Assembly (NCBI RefSeq): GCF_900635155.1
Contig: NZ_LR134002.1
Span: 1-64,000, forward strand
Length of the DNA stretch: 64,000 bases
DNA from: Streptococcus sanguinis
GTDB lineage: Bacteria; Bacillota; Bacilli; Lactobacillales; Streptococcaceae
Direction of reading: 5' to 3'
Shown: positions 9,856 to 23,037 of the stretch, piece after piece
Layout: each line of letters opens with the position of its first letter
How positions within the stretch are numbered: the first letter of the stretch is position 1
Program-made: the position numbers and the translations under genes
Notes under the pieces: generated by a model
Database searches by the model: none
Told to the model about the DNA's origin: nothing
What the model saw: only the letters and a program-made list of their open reading frames with translations

Positions 9856-11131
9856 GTTTTTGTTACTGATATTTTTGCTGCCAGCTTTATTTAGCAGTAT
9901 CACAGTTATTAGTACCGAAAAAGATTTCGTATTAGACGAGGAAGAAAAATATCATTTTACAAGCACTACGTATGGACGCTATTATGATAGCATCCCGACA
10001 AATCCTAATGTTTATGAAGAAACTCCTACATTTACAGATTCTACTCTGAGTAAGACTGCTGGAAAGCTAGTTCCAGACCAGCCTATCCAGATAGCAGGAT
10101 TTTATGTAAATGAAGAAGGAGTCCCGATTTTCAAGCTGAAAAATGGGCAGTTTGTGATAGCGGACAAAAACACAATTTACGAAGATACTGTCCAGTCAAT
10201 CGAAGATATCCATCAAGAAATGTGGTTGAAACCTGGCTTCATTCTTTATGATAAAGCCAATATCAACGGAGCTAAAAAAATCAATACAACATTAGCTCCA
10301 TATACAAAAGTAAACATTGTTCAAATTGTCCAGACAGTCAAAGGAACTTATGCCCAGATTGAAGGACAGGGCTGGGTTTCTATGGAATTTCTGGATGAGA
10401 CTGATAATCGAATGGACAAAGTTCAAGAAATTCTGAGCAGTAAGTATAACAAAGCTGACTACTCTATCTATGTCAAACAGTTGGACACTGGCAAAGAAGC
10501 AGGCATTAATCAAGATCAAGAGATGTATTCAGCTAGTGTGACAAAATTGCCTTATCTTTACTATGTGCAGGAACAGCTGGATCAGAAAAAACTTTCCTTA
10601 GATCAGAAGTTCAAGTATATTGGAGCAGTTAATGATTTTGCAGGTGCTTACGAACCAGAAGGAAGTGGCAGTATTGCTAAGTCAGCTGATGACAAGGAAT
10701 ATTCAGTTCAGGATTTGATTAATCGAGTGGCCAAAGAATCAGATAATGTCGCTCACAATATTTTAGGTTATTATGTGACCGATCAATCTGATAAAAATTT
10801 TCAGCAGACGATCAACAAAATAGCTGGAAAGAAATGGGATGTGGAAGAAAGACAAGCATCTTCACGTATGGCTGGAAATGTTTTGGAAGCTATCTATGAG
10901 CAAAATGGCATGATTATCGATGCCTTGTCTCAGACAAATTATGATAATCAGCGGATTTCTAAAAATATTGAAGCTAAAGTAGCTCATAAAATTGGCGACG
11001 CCTATGATTTCAAGCATGATGCTGCGATTGTCTATGCGGATTCTCCTTTTATCATTGTTATTTTCACCAATAATTCAAACTATGATACCATTTCCCAGAT
11101 AGCAGACGATGTCTATGGAGTCCTGAAATGA
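9848..11131 (+). CDS. Secreted class A beta-lactamase-like serine hydrolase
   Basis: This 427-residue exported protein has a hydrophobic leader at about 3-20. The N-terminal part (about 60-195) looks like SH3-type wall-binding repeats (AGFYVNEEGVPIFKLKNGQ, IEGQGWVSMEF). The C-terminal half has the penicillin-recognising serine hydrolase fold: S230-x-x-K233 in SASVTK, S298-D299-N300, and K381-I-G as the KTG-like triad. The Glu of the class A deacylation motif is not clear, so it is more likely a PBP-like wall enzyme than a resistance lactamase. It overlaps tilS by 4 bases (ATGA) and shares the division/wall neighbourhood. Confidence 0.85.
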   Translation: MRKFLLLIFLLPALFSSITVISTEKDFVLDEEEKYHFTSTTYGRYYDSIPTNPNVYEETPTFTDSTLSKTAGKLVPDQPIQIAGFYVNEEGVPIFKLKNGQFVIADKNTIYEDTVQSIEDIHQEMWLKPGFILYDKANINGAKKINTTLAPYTKVNIVQIVQTVKGTYAQIEGQGWVSMEFLDETDNRMDKVQEILSSKYNKADYSIYVKQLDTGKEAGINQDQEMYSASVTKLPYLYYVQEQLDQKKLSLDQKFKYIGAVNDFAGAYEPEGSGSIAKSADDKEYSVQDLINRVAKESDNVAHNILGYYVTDQSDKNFQQTINKIAGKKWDVEERQASSRMAGNVLEAIYEQNGMIIDALSQTNYDNQRISKNIEAKVAHKIGDAYDFKHDAAIVYADSPFIIVIFTNNSNYDTISQIADDVYGVLK

Positions 11132-12405
11132 TCAAGCACGAATTTCTTAAAAAAATGCAGGAGAAAAAGTATTTCCAAGACCATCGAAAAGTTTTGGTTG
11201 CTGTATCAGGTGGACTGGATTCTATGACACTGCTGCAGCTGTTGATTGATTCTCAAAAAGAACTGGCTATCGAGCTTGCGATTGCTCATGTCAATCACAA
11301 ACAGCGGCCAGAGTCAGATCAAGAAGAAAAGGCATTAGTAAAGATTGCGGAACAGCTTGGTGTAAAGATTTTTACATCAAGTTTTTCTGGTAATTTTTCA
11401 GAAAATGCTGCTAGGCAGTTTCGTTATGATTTTTTTGGGAAAGTGATGCAGGAGGAACACTATACAGCTCTAGTAACTGCCCATCACGCAGATGATCAAG
11501 CTGAGACTGTTTTTATGCGGCTGCTGCGTGGAGCTAGACTTCGTCATCTGTCCGGCATGAAAGCTGTCCAGTCTTTTGCTTGCGGGGAGCTGATTCGTCC
11601 TTTGCTTACTTTTCGTAAGTCAGACTTTCCAGAGATTCAACATTTTGAAGATAGCAGTAATTTTCAAAATGACTATCTCAGAAATCGAATTCGCAATCTT
11701 TATCTGCCGGATCTAGAAAAAGAAAATCCGAAATTCAAGGATTCTTTGCGGTATCTGGGCAAGGAAATTGAAGATTGGCAGACCGCTTTGTCTCACTTGA
11801 CTAGAGATTTAGATATAGAAAATGTCCAAGTCTTTCATCAGCAAATCCCTCAGGTTCAACGTTTTCTACTGCAGAACTATCTCGAAAACTTTCCTGGTCT
11901 GAATCTGAGTAAGCAGCAGTTTGAGGAAATTTTAAACATCCTGCGGACTAAGGTCAATTATCAGCACACTTTGAAAAAAGACTATGAGCTTGTTAAAGAT
12001 TACCAGCGTTTTGAAATTAGAAAAATCAGTCGTAAGCCCGATTTAAAAATGGATTCAATTTTGTTAGAATTTGAGAATCTGATTGAGTTTGGGCATTATC
12101 GATTTTCATTCGGGATTCCTTTGAGTGGTGAAAATATACAGAAAATTTTTGTCTCGCGTGAAACTTCGCTAACACTTCGCTTTCGAAAAGAGGGAGACAG
12201 TATTTTGCTGAATGGTCATCACAAGAAACTTCGCCGTCTTTTTATTGATAAGAAGGTTTCCTTTGAAGAACGGAATTCATCTGTAATCGTGGAACAAAAT
12301 CATCAAATTTTAGCAATCTTAAATATTGCTATCAGTGATTTGAGTAAGGCATTAAAAAGTGATATAATGAGTACTGTACTTTATATTCAGAAAATAGATG
12401 GGTAA
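11128..12405 (+). CDS. tilS: tRNA(Ile)-lysidine synthase
   Basis: TilS ATP-dependently converts C34 of tRNA-Ile(CAT) to lysidine so that it reads AUA. The PP-loop [11 protein letters not shown] is at about residues 28-38, followed by the [10 protein letters not shown] and [18 protein letters not shown] motifs typical of TilS, a helical middle and a C-terminal substrate-binding domain ([21 protein letters not shown]). Length is 425 residues. Its likely substrate is the CAT-anticodon tRNA at 23297-23370 in this window. It starts within the stop of the upstream hydrolase gene. Confidence 0.96.
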   Translation: MIKHEFLKKMQEKKYFQDHRKVLVAVSGGLDSMTLLQLLIDSQKELAIELAIAHVNHKQRPESDQEEKALVKIAEQLGVKIFTSSFSGNFSENAARQFRYDFFGKVMQEEHYTALVTAHHADDQAETVFMRLLRGARLRHLSGMKAVQSFACGELIRPLLTFRKSDFPEIQHFEDSSNFQNDYLRNRIRNLYLPDLEKENPKFKDSLRYLGKEIEDWQTALSHLTRDLDIENVQVFHQQIPQVQRFLLQNYLENFPGLNLSKQQFEEILNILRTKVNYQHTLKKDYELVKDYQRFEIRKISRKPDLKMDSILLEFENLIEFGHYRFSFGIPLSGENIQKIFVSRETSLTLRFRKEGDSILLNGHHKKLRRLFIDKKVSFEERNSSVIVEQNHQILAILNIAISDLSKALKSDIMSTVLYIQKIDG

Positions 12406-12409
12406 AATT

Positions 12410-12952
12410 ATGCTAGAACAAGATATCAAAAAAATATTGATTTCCCATGAAGAAATCGTGGATGCCGCAAAAAAACTTGGCCAGCAATTAACCAAAGACT
12501 ACCAAGGTAAAAATCCAATTTTTGTTGGAATTTTAAAGGGTTCCGTGCCTTTTATGGCTGAGCTGATCAAGCATGTTGATACACATATTGAGCTTGATTT
12601 CATGTTGGTTTCCAGCTACCATGGTGGTACTACCAGCTCAGGTGTCATTAATGTTATTAAAGACATTGATCAAGACATCACAGGACGTGATATCCTATTT
12701 GTTGAGGATATAATTGATACTGGTAAGACTTTGAAAAGCTTGTGCGATTTGTTTAGAGAAAGAAATGCTGCATCAGTGAAAATTGCCACACTTTTGGATA
12801 AGCCAGAAGGCCGTATTGTTGAAATCAATGCAGATTATACATGTTTCACAATTCCAAATGAATTTGTTGTTGGATATGGGTTAGATTACAATGAGAACTA
12901 TCGTAATACTCCATATATTGGTATTTTGAAAGAAGAAGTTTATACAAAATAA
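12410..12952 (+). CDS. hpt: Hypoxanthine-guanine phosphoribosyltransferase
   Basis: Hpt salvages hypoxanthine and guanine to IMP and GMP using PRPP. The PRPP-binding signature [14 protein letters not shown] lies at about residues 99-112, with the hood motif SSYHGGT upstream. An alternative in-frame start at 12398 inside tilS exists, but [10 protein letters not shown] at 12410 gives the 180 residues usual in streptococci. tilS-hpt-ftsH is a conserved cluster; PRPP would come from Prs (26773) and purine rings also from the pur genes here. Confidence 0.95.
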   Translation: MLEQDIKKILISHEEIVDAAKKLGQQLTKDYQGKNPIFVGILKGSVPFMAELIKHVDTHIELDFMLVSSYHGGTTSSGVINVIKDIDQDITGRDILFVEDIIDTGKTLKSLCDLFRERNAASVKIATLLDKPEGRIVEINADYTCFTIPNEFVVGYGLDYNENYRNTPYIGILKEEVYTK

Positions 12953-12969
12953 AGGTTTACTATTAATAG

Positions 12970-14949
12970 ATGAAAAATAAGCAAAATAATGGTTTTATAA
13001 AAAATCCATTTCTCTATATTCTGATTATTGTTGTCCTAGTGACAGGTTTTCAGTATTTCTTTTCAGGAGATACTGGCGGTCGCAGTCAGCAAATCAATTA
13101 CACAGAATTAGTGAAGGAAATTAAGGAAAATAATGTCACAGAGATGAGCTACCAGCCAAATGGCAGCGTCGTTGAGATTTCAGGTACTTACAAAACACCT
13201 CAGGAATCGAAAGAAGATACAGGGATTTTATTTTTCACTCCAAACGTTTCTAAAGTAGAGAGATTTACAAGTATTATTTTACCGTCAGATATTACAATTT
13301 CTGATTTACAAAAGTTAGCTTCTGAGCATAACACTGAAATCAGCATAAAGCGCGAAAGTTCAAGCGGAATGTGGATTACAATCCTCACTTCCATCGTTCC
13401 TTTTGTAATTGTCATCTTCTTCTTTATGTCCATGATGAATCAAGGTGGCGGTGGTGGTGCCCGCGGTGCCATGAATTTTGGCCGCAATAAGGCGCGTGCA
13501 GCTAACAAAGAAGATATCAAGGTTCGTTTCTCAGATGTAGCTGGTGCCGAGGAAGAAAAGCAAGAGCTAGTAGAAGTTGTTGAGTTTCTGAAAGATCGGA
13601 AACGTTACACCAAGTTAGGTGCTCGTATTCCTGCCGGTGTCCTTCTAGAAGGCCCTCCAGGAACTGGTAAAACCTTGCTTGCTAAGGCAGTTGCTGGGGA
13701 AGCTGGAGTTCCTTTCTTCAGTATCTCAGGTTCCGACTTTGTAGAAATGTTTGTTGGGGTCGGAGCAAGCCGTGTTCGTTCTTTGTTTGAAGATGCGAAA
13801 AAAGCAGCTCCTGCCATTATCTTCATCGATGAAATCGATGCAGTCGGTCGTCAGCGTGGTGTTGGCCTTGGCGGTGGTAACGATGAGCGTGAGCAAACCC
13901 TTAATCAGCTCTTGATTGAAATGGACGGTTTTGAAGGCAATGAAGGAATCATTATCATTGCTGCTACTAACCGTTCGGATGTATTAGATCCAGCCTTGCT
14001 GCGTGCTGGCCGTTTTGACAGAAAAGTGTTGGTCGGCCGTCCTGATGTTAAAGGTCGGGAAGCCATTCTTCGTGTTCATGCTAAGAATAAGCCGCTGGCT
14101 AAAAATGTTGATTTGAAACTAGTTGCTCAGCAGACACCAGGTTTTGTTGGTGCTGATTTGGAAAATGTCTTGAATGAAGCTGCTTTGGTTGCTGCCCGTC
14201 GTAACAAGAAAGTTATCGATGCTGATGATATTGATGAAGCAGAAGACAGAGTAATCGCAGGACCTTCTAAGAAAGATAAAACGGTGTCTGAACGCGATCG
14301 TCAAATGGTTGCTTATCATGAAGCTGGACATACTATTGTTGGTTTGGTATTGTCAAATGCGCGTGTCGTACATAAGGTAACCATCGTACCTCGTGGACGT
14401 GCTGGTGGCTATATGATTGCCCTGCCTAAGGAAGACCAAATGCTTCTATCTAAAGAAGATATGAAAGAGCAATTAGCTGGTCTTATGGGTGGCCGTGTGG
14501 CTGAAGAAATTATATTTAATGTGCAGACAACAGGTGCTTCTAATGACTTTGAACAGGCAACTCAGATGGCCCGCAGTATGGTAACGGAATATGGAATGAG
14601 TGAAAAACTTGGTCCAGTTCAATACGAAGGAAACCATGCTATGTTTGGTGCAGCCAGTCCTCAAAAATCAATTTCAGAACAGACTGCATATGAGATTGAT
14701 GAAGAAGTAAGAGAACTTCTTAATGAAGCTCGTAACAAAGCAGCAGAGATTATCCAGTCCCATCGCGAAACTCATAAATTGATTGCTGAAGCGCTTCTTA
14801 AATATGAAACTTTGGATAGCAATCAGATTAAATCATTGTATGAAACTGGCAAAATGCCAGAAGAGTCTGAACTTGAATTAGACAAAGAAGCTCATGCGCT
14901 TTCTTATGATGAAATTAAAACTAAAATGGAAGAAAAAAGTTCCGAGTAA
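12970..14949 (+). CDS. ftsH: ATP-dependent zinc metalloprotease FtsH
   Basis: FtsH is a membrane-bound AAA+ protease that degrades misfolded membrane proteins and regulators. Two transmembrane helices (about 12-29 and 135-153) flank an extracytoplasmic domain. [14 protein letters not shown] linker is followed by AAA+ Walker A GPPGTGKT (about 229-236), Walker [10 protein letters not shown], the SRH arginine finger RAGRFDRK and the zinc-protease motif HEAGH near residue 453. The 659-residue length is standard. The start is 17 bases after hpt. Confidence 0.97.
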   Translation: MKNKQNNGFIKNPFLYILIIVVLVTGFQYFFSGDTGGRSQQINYTELVKEIKENNVTEMSYQPNGSVVEISGTYKTPQESKEDTGILFFTPNVSKVERFTSIILPSDITISDLQKLASEHNTEISIKRESSSGMWITILTSIVPFVIVIFFFMSMMNQGGGGGARGAMNFGRNKARAANKEDIKVRFSDVAGAEEEKQELVEVVEFLKDRKRYTKLGARIPAGVLLEGPPGTGKTLLAKAVAGEAGVPFFSISGSDFVEMFVGVGASRVRSLFEDAKKAAPAIIFIDEIDAVGRQRGVGLGGGNDEREQTLNQLLIEMDGFEGNEGIIIIAATNRSDVLDPALLRAGRFDRKVLVGRPDVKGREAILRVHAKNKPLAKNVDLKLVAQQTPGFVGADLENVLNEAALVAARRNKKVIDADDIDEAEDRVIAGPSKKDKTVSERDRQMVAYHEAGHTIVGLVLSNARVVHKVTIVPRGRAGGYMIALPKEDQMLLSKEDMKEQLAGLMGGRVAEEIIFNVQTTGASNDFEQATQMARSMVTEYGMSEKLGPVQYEGNHAMFGAASPQKSISEQTAYEIDEEVRELLNEARNKAAEIIQSHRETHKLIAEALLKYETLDSNQIKSLYETGKMPEESELELDKEAHALSYDEIKTKMEEKSSE

Positions 14950-14952
14950 AAG

Positions 14953-14979
14953 AAGTTGGAGAAACTCCAACTTTTTTCT
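14953..14979 (+). terminator. Intrinsic terminator after ftsH
   Basis: AAGTTGGAG pairs with CTCCAACTT around an AAA loop, followed by a T run. It ends the mfd/rqcP-to-ftsH transcription unit just before the tRNA promoter. Confidence 0.85.
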
Positions 14980-14997
14980 CTTTTTCTGAAATAATTA

Positions 14998-15025
14998 TTG
15001 ACAAAGGAAGAAAAGCTGATATAAT
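14998..15025 (+). promoter_or_regulatory. Promoter of the tRNA-Glu/tRNA-Asn pair
   Basis: TTGACA at 14998-15003 and TATAAT at 15020-15025 are both perfect consensus hexamers with a 16 bp spacer. The predicted start is about 22 bases before tRNA-Glu. Confidence 0.85.
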
Positions 15026-15054
15026 GGAATATGTTCTGCAGAAGGACAAGAAAT

Positions 15055-15126
15055 GGTCCGTTGGTCAAGGGGTTAAGACACCGCCTTTTCACGGCGGTAA
15101 CACGGGTTCGAATCCCGTACGGACTA
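15055..15126 (+). tRNA. tRNA-Glu (TTC)
   Basis: A 72-nt cloverleaf with anticodon TTC in a CTTTTCA loop, acceptor GGTCCGT pairing with ACGGACT, and a normal GGTTCGAAT T-loop. CCA is not encoded. Confidence 0.96.
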
Positions 15127-15131
15127 TATAA

Positions 15132-15205
15132 TCCGCCATAGCTCAGTTGGTAGTAGCGCATGACTGTTAATCATGATGTCGTAGGTTCGAGTCCTACTGG
15201 CGGAG
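15132..15205 (+). tRNA. tRNA-Asn (GTT)
   Basis: A 74-nt cloverleaf with anticodon GTT, acceptor TCCGCCA/TGGCGGA and discriminator G. It lies 5 bases after tRNA-Glu in the same transcript. Confidence 0.95.
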
Positions 15206-15213
15206 CTAGGTTT

Positions 15214-15246
15214 AAAAAATCAAATGTGTAAGCATTTGATTTTTTT
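15214..15246 (+). terminator. Terminator of the tRNA-Glu/Asn unit
   Basis: AAAAATCAAATG pairs with CATTTGATTTTT around a short loop, ending in a T run directly after tRNA-Asn. Confidence 0.8.
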
Positions 15247-15273
15247 CTTGCTTTCATACTTCGCACAATCCTC

Positions 15274-15302
15274 CCAAATGACTAAATATGTGCCTGAAAT
15301 GA
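15274..15302 (-). promoter_or_regulatory. Candidate ComE-type direct repeat
   Basis: On the minus strand the 9-mer TCATTTCAG is followed after exactly 12 bases by TCATTTGGG. Both halves fit the pneumococcal ComE-box pattern as I recall it (a pair of CAnTT-type 9-mers 12 apart). It lies about 117 bp upstream of comX, which ComE activates in related species. The match is on the strand opposite to comX, so assignment is tentative. Confidence 0.4.
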
Positions 15303-15384
15303 CTTAAAAACAATTATTAGAGTCAGAAGAGTTCCAAAACAATGCTTTTTAGAAGAAAGAGCTCACCTTGCTTTCTATTTACAG

Positions 15385-15390
15385 TAGAAT
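15385..15390 (+). promoter_or_regulatory. Candidate -10 of comX
   Basis: TAGAAT lies 28 bases before the comX start with no recognisable -35, as expected for an activator-dependent promoter. Confidence 0.4.
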
Positions 15391-15418
15391 TAAGTCAAGT
15401 AAAATTTAAGGAGGAACT

Positions 15419-15904
15419 ATGGATTTTAGAGCTACTTATGAGAAGGTGAAATGGATAGTTTGGAAGTGTAAGAAAGATTACTATATACACTTGTGGGAAC
15501 ATAGCGATTGGGAGCAAGAAGGGATGTTAGTTTTATACGAACTTCTGCTTAAAGAAAAAGGAATTGAAAACGATGAGGAAAAACTCTATCGTTATTTCAA
15601 AACAAAATTCAGAAATCATATACATGATAAAATTCGTAAACAAGAAAGCCAAAAGCGCAAATTGGACCGCCAGCCTTATGAAGAAGTGAGCGAGATTGGA
15701 CATCGACTAAAATCAAAAGAGTTGTTTCTAGATGAGTTAGTTGCCTTCAGAGAAGCGATTGACAATTATAAAAGAACTCTTGATGATGTTGGATTGGATA
15801 ATTATCAGAGACTGATGAGCAATGAACGCTTTAAAGGAAGAAGAGCTATGCTTAAAGATTTAAAAAATCACCTAAAAGATTTTCAAGACAATACGATTTT
15901 ATAA
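15419..15904 (+). CDS. comX: Competence-specific sigma factor ComX/SigX
   Basis: ComX (SigX) is the alternative sigma factor that switches on the late competence genes for DNA uptake and recombination. The 161 residues include the region-2-like segment YYIHLWEHSDWEQEGMLVLY and YRYFKTKFRNHIHDKIRKQES near 60-80, characteristic of the family. Position after ftsH and tRNA genes and before an rRNA operon matches comX1 of S. pneumoniae. It has a strong AAGGAGG ribosome site six bases before the ATG. An IS30 copy lies 66 bp downstream without disrupting the gene. Confidence 0.92.
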   Translation: MDFRATYEKVKWIVWKCKKDYYIHLWEHSDWEQEGMLVLYELLLKEKGIENDEEKLYRYFKTKFRNHIHDKIRKQESQKRKLDRQPYEEVSEIGHRLKSKELFLDELVAFREAIDNYKRTLDDVGLDNYQRLMSNERFKGRRAMLKDLKNHLKDFQDNTIL

Positions 15905-15911
15905 TGAACAA

Positions 15912-15966
15912 ACTTGATGAATCTCAATCTGTTTTACTAGAACAGGTTCGAGCATCAAGTTTTTTA
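15912..15966 (+). terminator. Probable terminator of comX
   Basis: ACTTGATG pairs with CATCAAGT, with an inner CTGTT/AACAG stem, followed by TTTTTTAT. It lies just before the IS30 insertion, so comX keeps its own terminator. Confidence 0.6.
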
Positions 15967-15970
15967 TTAA

Positions 15971-17025
15971 GATAAATTGCAATAAAAAGTGCAACAAATC
16001 TAAAATTCATCCATAAGTGCCTCAAATGCTGTTTTGTAACCTAAGCATTTTCTTGGACGGTGATTTATAGCAAGTAAAGCATTTACTAACGATTCATCAG
16101 TAATGTCGGTTAGATTAGTTCTCTTAGGAAAATATTCTCTAAGCAAACCATTTGAATTTTCATTACTTCCTCTTTGCCAAGATGAATAAGCGTCCGCAAA
16201 GTAAAAGTCTATTCCTAAAGCTTCCACTTGAGGATAACAAGCAAATTCTTTTCCTCTGTCTGATGTAAATGTTTTTAAAAAGTTCTTAGGAAAAATCTTC
16301 TGAAGTGTTTCTATGGCTGAAAACATTGATCTAGCTGATCGGTCAGGTATTTTAAATGCCAGATAAAAACGTGTTTTGCGCTCTACAAATGTAGCCAAGC
16401 ATCCTTTGCTTTTCCCTCTGGAAGAAACCATGGTATCTAATTCCCAATGACCGAAATTTTGCCTGTTCTTCACTTCTTTAGGTCGCTTGGAAATAGGTTT
16501 ACCAATAATGAATTTCCCTCTAGTCTCACGAGGTTCACGTGTTTTACCTTTTCGTCTTAACGTCTCTAAACTAACTTCGAGTTGCCCATTATATATCCAA
16601 TTATAAATCGTTTTAAACGATATGATTGGCTTATTTTCGTACTGATAACGCCCATGAATCTGCTCGGGTGACCAAGATGCTTTTAAATGACGTTCTATAT
16701 CTTTCTTCATCTGTGAAGTACATGCAGTTTTCCTTCCCTTAAGTCTAGATAATTCCTCATATTGCCTTTGTGCTTCTTCGGCAGAATATTTATTTGGACA
16801 CCGTTTGATTTCTCGGCTAATTGATGAACGGTGGAAACCTAACTTAGTTGCAATATAGGACAGATTAAAACCTGCTTCAAGATATGCTTCTATCTTTAGA
16901 CGATCAATTATGGTAATATGTAAGTAGCCCATAGGATTTCCTCGTGTCTGTTTGTGTGGTTACTTACAGTTTACACGATTTGAGAACCTATGGGTTTTTT
17001 GTTGCACTATATTTTACAATTTATC
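15971..17025 (-). mobile_element. IS30-family insertion sequence, copy 1
   Basis: This is a 1055-bp element. Its ends are inverted repeats starting GATAAATTG with a shared GTGCAACAAA further in, and it is flanked by the 4-base direct repeat TTAA at 15967-15970 and 17026-17029. It encodes one transposase on the minus strand. The second copy at 56769-57823 has the same length, internal layout and transposase sequence, so transposition was recent or the copies are kept alike by gene conversion. Confidence 0.92.
16000..16932 (-). CDS. IS30-family transposase (copy 1)
   Basis: The 310-residue DDE transposase carries an N-terminal helix-turn-helix (YIATKLGFHRSSISREIKR, about 26-44) for end recognition. 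The catalytic triad is D166 in HWELDT, D225 in TSDRGKEF and E258 in SNENSNGLLREYFPKRT, the pattern of the IS30/rve fold. It is intact with no frameshift. Its own promoter is likely within the 93 bases between the ATG and the IS end. Confidence 0.95.
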   Translation of the reverse strand: MGYLHITIIDRLKIEAYLEAGFNLSYIATKLGFHRSSISREIKRCPNKYSAEEAQRQYEELSRLKGRKTACTSQMKKDIERHLKASWSPEQIHGRYQYENKPIISFKTIYNWIYNGQLEVSLETLRRKGKTREPRETRGKFIIGKPISKRPKEVKNRQNFGHWELDTMVSSRGKSKGCLATFVERKTRFYLAFKIPDRSARSMFSAIETLQKIFPKNFLKTFTSDRGKEFACYPQVEALGIDFYFADAYSSWQRGSNENSNGLLREYFPKRTNLTDITDESLVNALLAINHRPRKCLGYKTAFEALMDEF

Positions 17026-17059
17026 TTAAATAAAAAGATAAAAAAATTAGAAAAAGGTA

Positions 17060-17088
17060 TTGACAGGGAGGTGGTTGGGTGATATACT
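17060..17088 (+). promoter_or_regulatory. rRNA operon promoter
   Basis: TTGACA at 17060-17065 and TATACT at 17083-17088 are separated by 17 bp. An A-rich tract at 17030-17058 resembles an UP element. The IS30 right end stops 34 bases before the -35, so the core promoter and most of the A-rich tract are retained. Confidence 0.85.
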
Positions 17089-17094
17089 AATATA

Positions 17095-17132
17095 GTTGTC
17101 GCGAAAGACAAAGCCCTTTGAAAACTGAACAA
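17095..17132 (+). promoter_or_regulatory. rRNA leader boxB/boxA-type antitermination site
   Basis: A small GTC-GCGAAA-GAC hairpin is followed by CCTTTGAAAACTGAAC, the usual Firmicute rRNA-leader boxA-like element recognised by the Nus factors. A related ATTGAAAATTGAA motif occurs in the 16S-23S spacer near 19063. Confidence 0.6.
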
Positions 17133-17228
17133 GACGAACCAAGTGCAGGGTGACATAGAGATATGTAACCTGTCAAAAAAACGAAAATAAATCTGTCAGT
17201 GGACAGTAATGAGTGCGAACTCAAACTT

Positions 17229-18782
<1,554 letters not shown>

Positions 18783-18840
18783 AGTCCGTAAGGACATACG
18801 GAATGCACTTGGGTCTTGTTTAGTTTTGAGAGGGCTATGT

Positions 18841-18913
18841 GGGGCCTTAGCTCAGCTGGGAGAGCGCCTGCTTTGCACGCAGGAGGTCAGCGGTTCGATC
18901 CCGCTAGGCTCCA
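18841..18913 (+). tRNA. tRNA-Ala (TGC) in the 16S-23S spacer
   Basis: A 73-nt cloverleaf with anticodon TGC and acceptor GGGGCCT/AGGCTCC. It is the single spacer tRNA, as is usual in streptococcal rRNA operons. Confidence 0.97.
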
Positions 18914-19156
18914 TTAGGATATGGAAGACGTTCCGCTTGCGGGAACTTCTGTAGAAAAATAGAGAACTGACACTGTGTTCGATGAACACAAGGAAGTTAG
19001 TCTTTTTTCCTAAGAAGTTAGTCTGGAATTCAACTTTGGTTGATAGCTATCCTACTTGTCCATTGAAAATTGAATACTGATATCAAATAGTAACAAGAAA
19101 ATAAACCGAAAACGCTGTGAATATTAATGAGTTTAAGACTGAAAGGTCAAAAATAA

Positions 19157-22056
<2,900 letters not shown>

Positions 22057-22173
22057 GAATAAGAACTTCATCAGAGTGCAGCGAATGGTTTAGAGAATTG
22101 TGAGATTTGATATTGTATTCAATTTTGAGTTGACAAGGCTTGTCTGAGAGGACAGGACAGTTAATTCAATAGT

Positions 22174-22289
22174 TAAGTGACGATAGCCTAGGAGATACAC
22201 CTGTACCCATGCCGAACACAGCAGTTAAGCCCTAGAACGCCGGAAGTAGTTGGGGGTTGCCCCCTGTGAGATATGGAAGTCGCTTAGCG
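22174..22289 (+). rRNA. rrf: 5S ribosomal RNA
   Basis: A 5S rRNA of about 116 nt, with the typical core CCCATGCCGAACACAG and a GTTGGGGGTTGCCCCCTG loop, closed by pairing of the TAAGTGACG-like 5' and CGCTTAG-like 3' ends. Confidence 0.95.
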
Positions 22290-22291
22290 AA

Positions 22292-22388
22292 GGGAGTTTA
22301 GCTTAGTTGTAATGGAGAGGAAATCGAAATTACAATCGGCGGATGAGAGAAACGAAGTTTCTCACCGTTGGCTGAGCTAGACTCCACC
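22292..22388 (+). ncRNA. Three-way-junction RNA between 5S and tRNA-Val
   Basis: The spacer folds into an outer 14-bp stem (22293-22306 with 22372-22385, a few G-U pairs). Inside are two hairpins: TTGTAAT/ATTACAA (22307-22335) and a longer one with a GAGAAAC/GTTTCTC core (22337-22370). The 5' arm copies the first 18 bases of the downstream tRNA-Val at 16 of 18 positions. The 3' arm can pair with the tRNA-Val 5' end about as well. It may be a decayed tRNA duplicate or a processing element; it is not a functional tRNA because it lacks an anticodon arm and T-loop. Confidence 0.5.
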
Positions 22389-22392
22389 CTTT

Positions 22393-22465
22393 GGGAGTTT
22401 AGCTCAGCTGGGAGAGCATCTGCCTTACAAGCAGAGGGTCAGCGGTTCGATCCCGTTAACTCCCA
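22393..22465 (+). tRNA. tRNA-Val (TAC)
   Basis: A 73-nt cloverleaf with anticodon TAC and acceptor GGGAGTT/AACTCCC. It is the first tRNA of the post-rRNA cluster. Confidence 0.97.
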
Positions 22466-22470
22466 TATTA

Positions 22471-22543
22471 GGTCCCGTAGTGTAGCGGTTATCACGTCGC
22501 CCTGTCACGGCGAAGATCGCGGGTTCGATTCCCGTCGGGACCG
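22471..22543 (+). tRNA. tRNA-Asp (GTC)
   Basis: A 73-nt cloverleaf with anticodon GTC, acceptor GGTCCCG/CGGGACC and discriminator G. Confidence 0.97.
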
Positions 22544-22575
22544 TTGAAGTCGAGAAGATTTCAAGAAAAGTAAGA

Positions 22576-22648
22576 GACTCGTTAGCTCAGTTGGTAGAGC
22601 ATTTGACTTTTAATCAAAGGGTCACTGGTTCGAGCCCAGTACGGGTCA
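22576..22648 (+). tRNA. tRNA-Lys (TTT)
   Basis: A 73-nt cloverleaf with anticodon TTT and acceptor GACTCGT/ACGGGTC (one G-U pair). Confidence 0.96.
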
Positions 22649-22653
22649 TAAGA

Positions 22654-22735
22654 GCGGGTTTGGCGGAATTGGCAGACGCACCAGATTTAGGATCTGGCGC
22701 TTTAGGGCGTGGGGGTTCAAGTCCCTTAACCCGCA
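22654..22735 (+). tRNA. tRNA-Leu (TAG)
   Basis: An 82-nt class II tRNA with a long variable arm, anticodon TAG and acceptor GCGGGTT/AACCCGC. Confidence 0.96.
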
Positions 22736-22751
22736 TATAAGATAATAATGA

Positions 22752-22824
22752 GCCGGCTTAGCTCAGTTGGTAGAGCATCTGATTTGTAATCAGAGGGTCG
22801 CGTGTTCAAGTCATGTAGCCGGCA
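22752..22824 (+). tRNA. tRNA-Thr (TGT)
   Basis: A 73-nt cloverleaf with anticodon TGT and acceptor GCCGGCT/AGCCGGC. Confidence 0.96.
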
Positions 22825-22838
22825 TTTTTGAATAGGAT

Positions 22839-22910
22839 GCGAACGTAGTTCAGTGGTAGAACATCACCTTGCCAAGGTGGGGGTCGCGGGTTCGAATCCC
22901 GTCGTTCGCT
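22839..22910 (+). tRNA. tRNA-Gly (GCC)
   Basis: A 72-nt cloverleaf with anticodon GCC and acceptor GCGAACG/CGTTCGC. Confidence 0.96.
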
Positions 22911-22917
22911 TGAGGCG

Positions 22918-23003
22918 GCCGGGGTGGCGGAACTGGCAGACGCACAGGACTTAAAATCCTGCGATTGGTAACGATCGTACCGGTTCGATTCCGGTCCTCG
23001 GCA
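22918..23003 (+). tRNA. tRNA-Leu (TAA)
   Basis: An 86-nt class II tRNA with anticodon TAA and acceptor GCCGGGG/CCTCGGC (one G-U pair). Confidence 0.95.
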
Positions 23004-23037
23004 TAGACTTGTAAGAGGCAGAAGTGGAAGAAGATGA

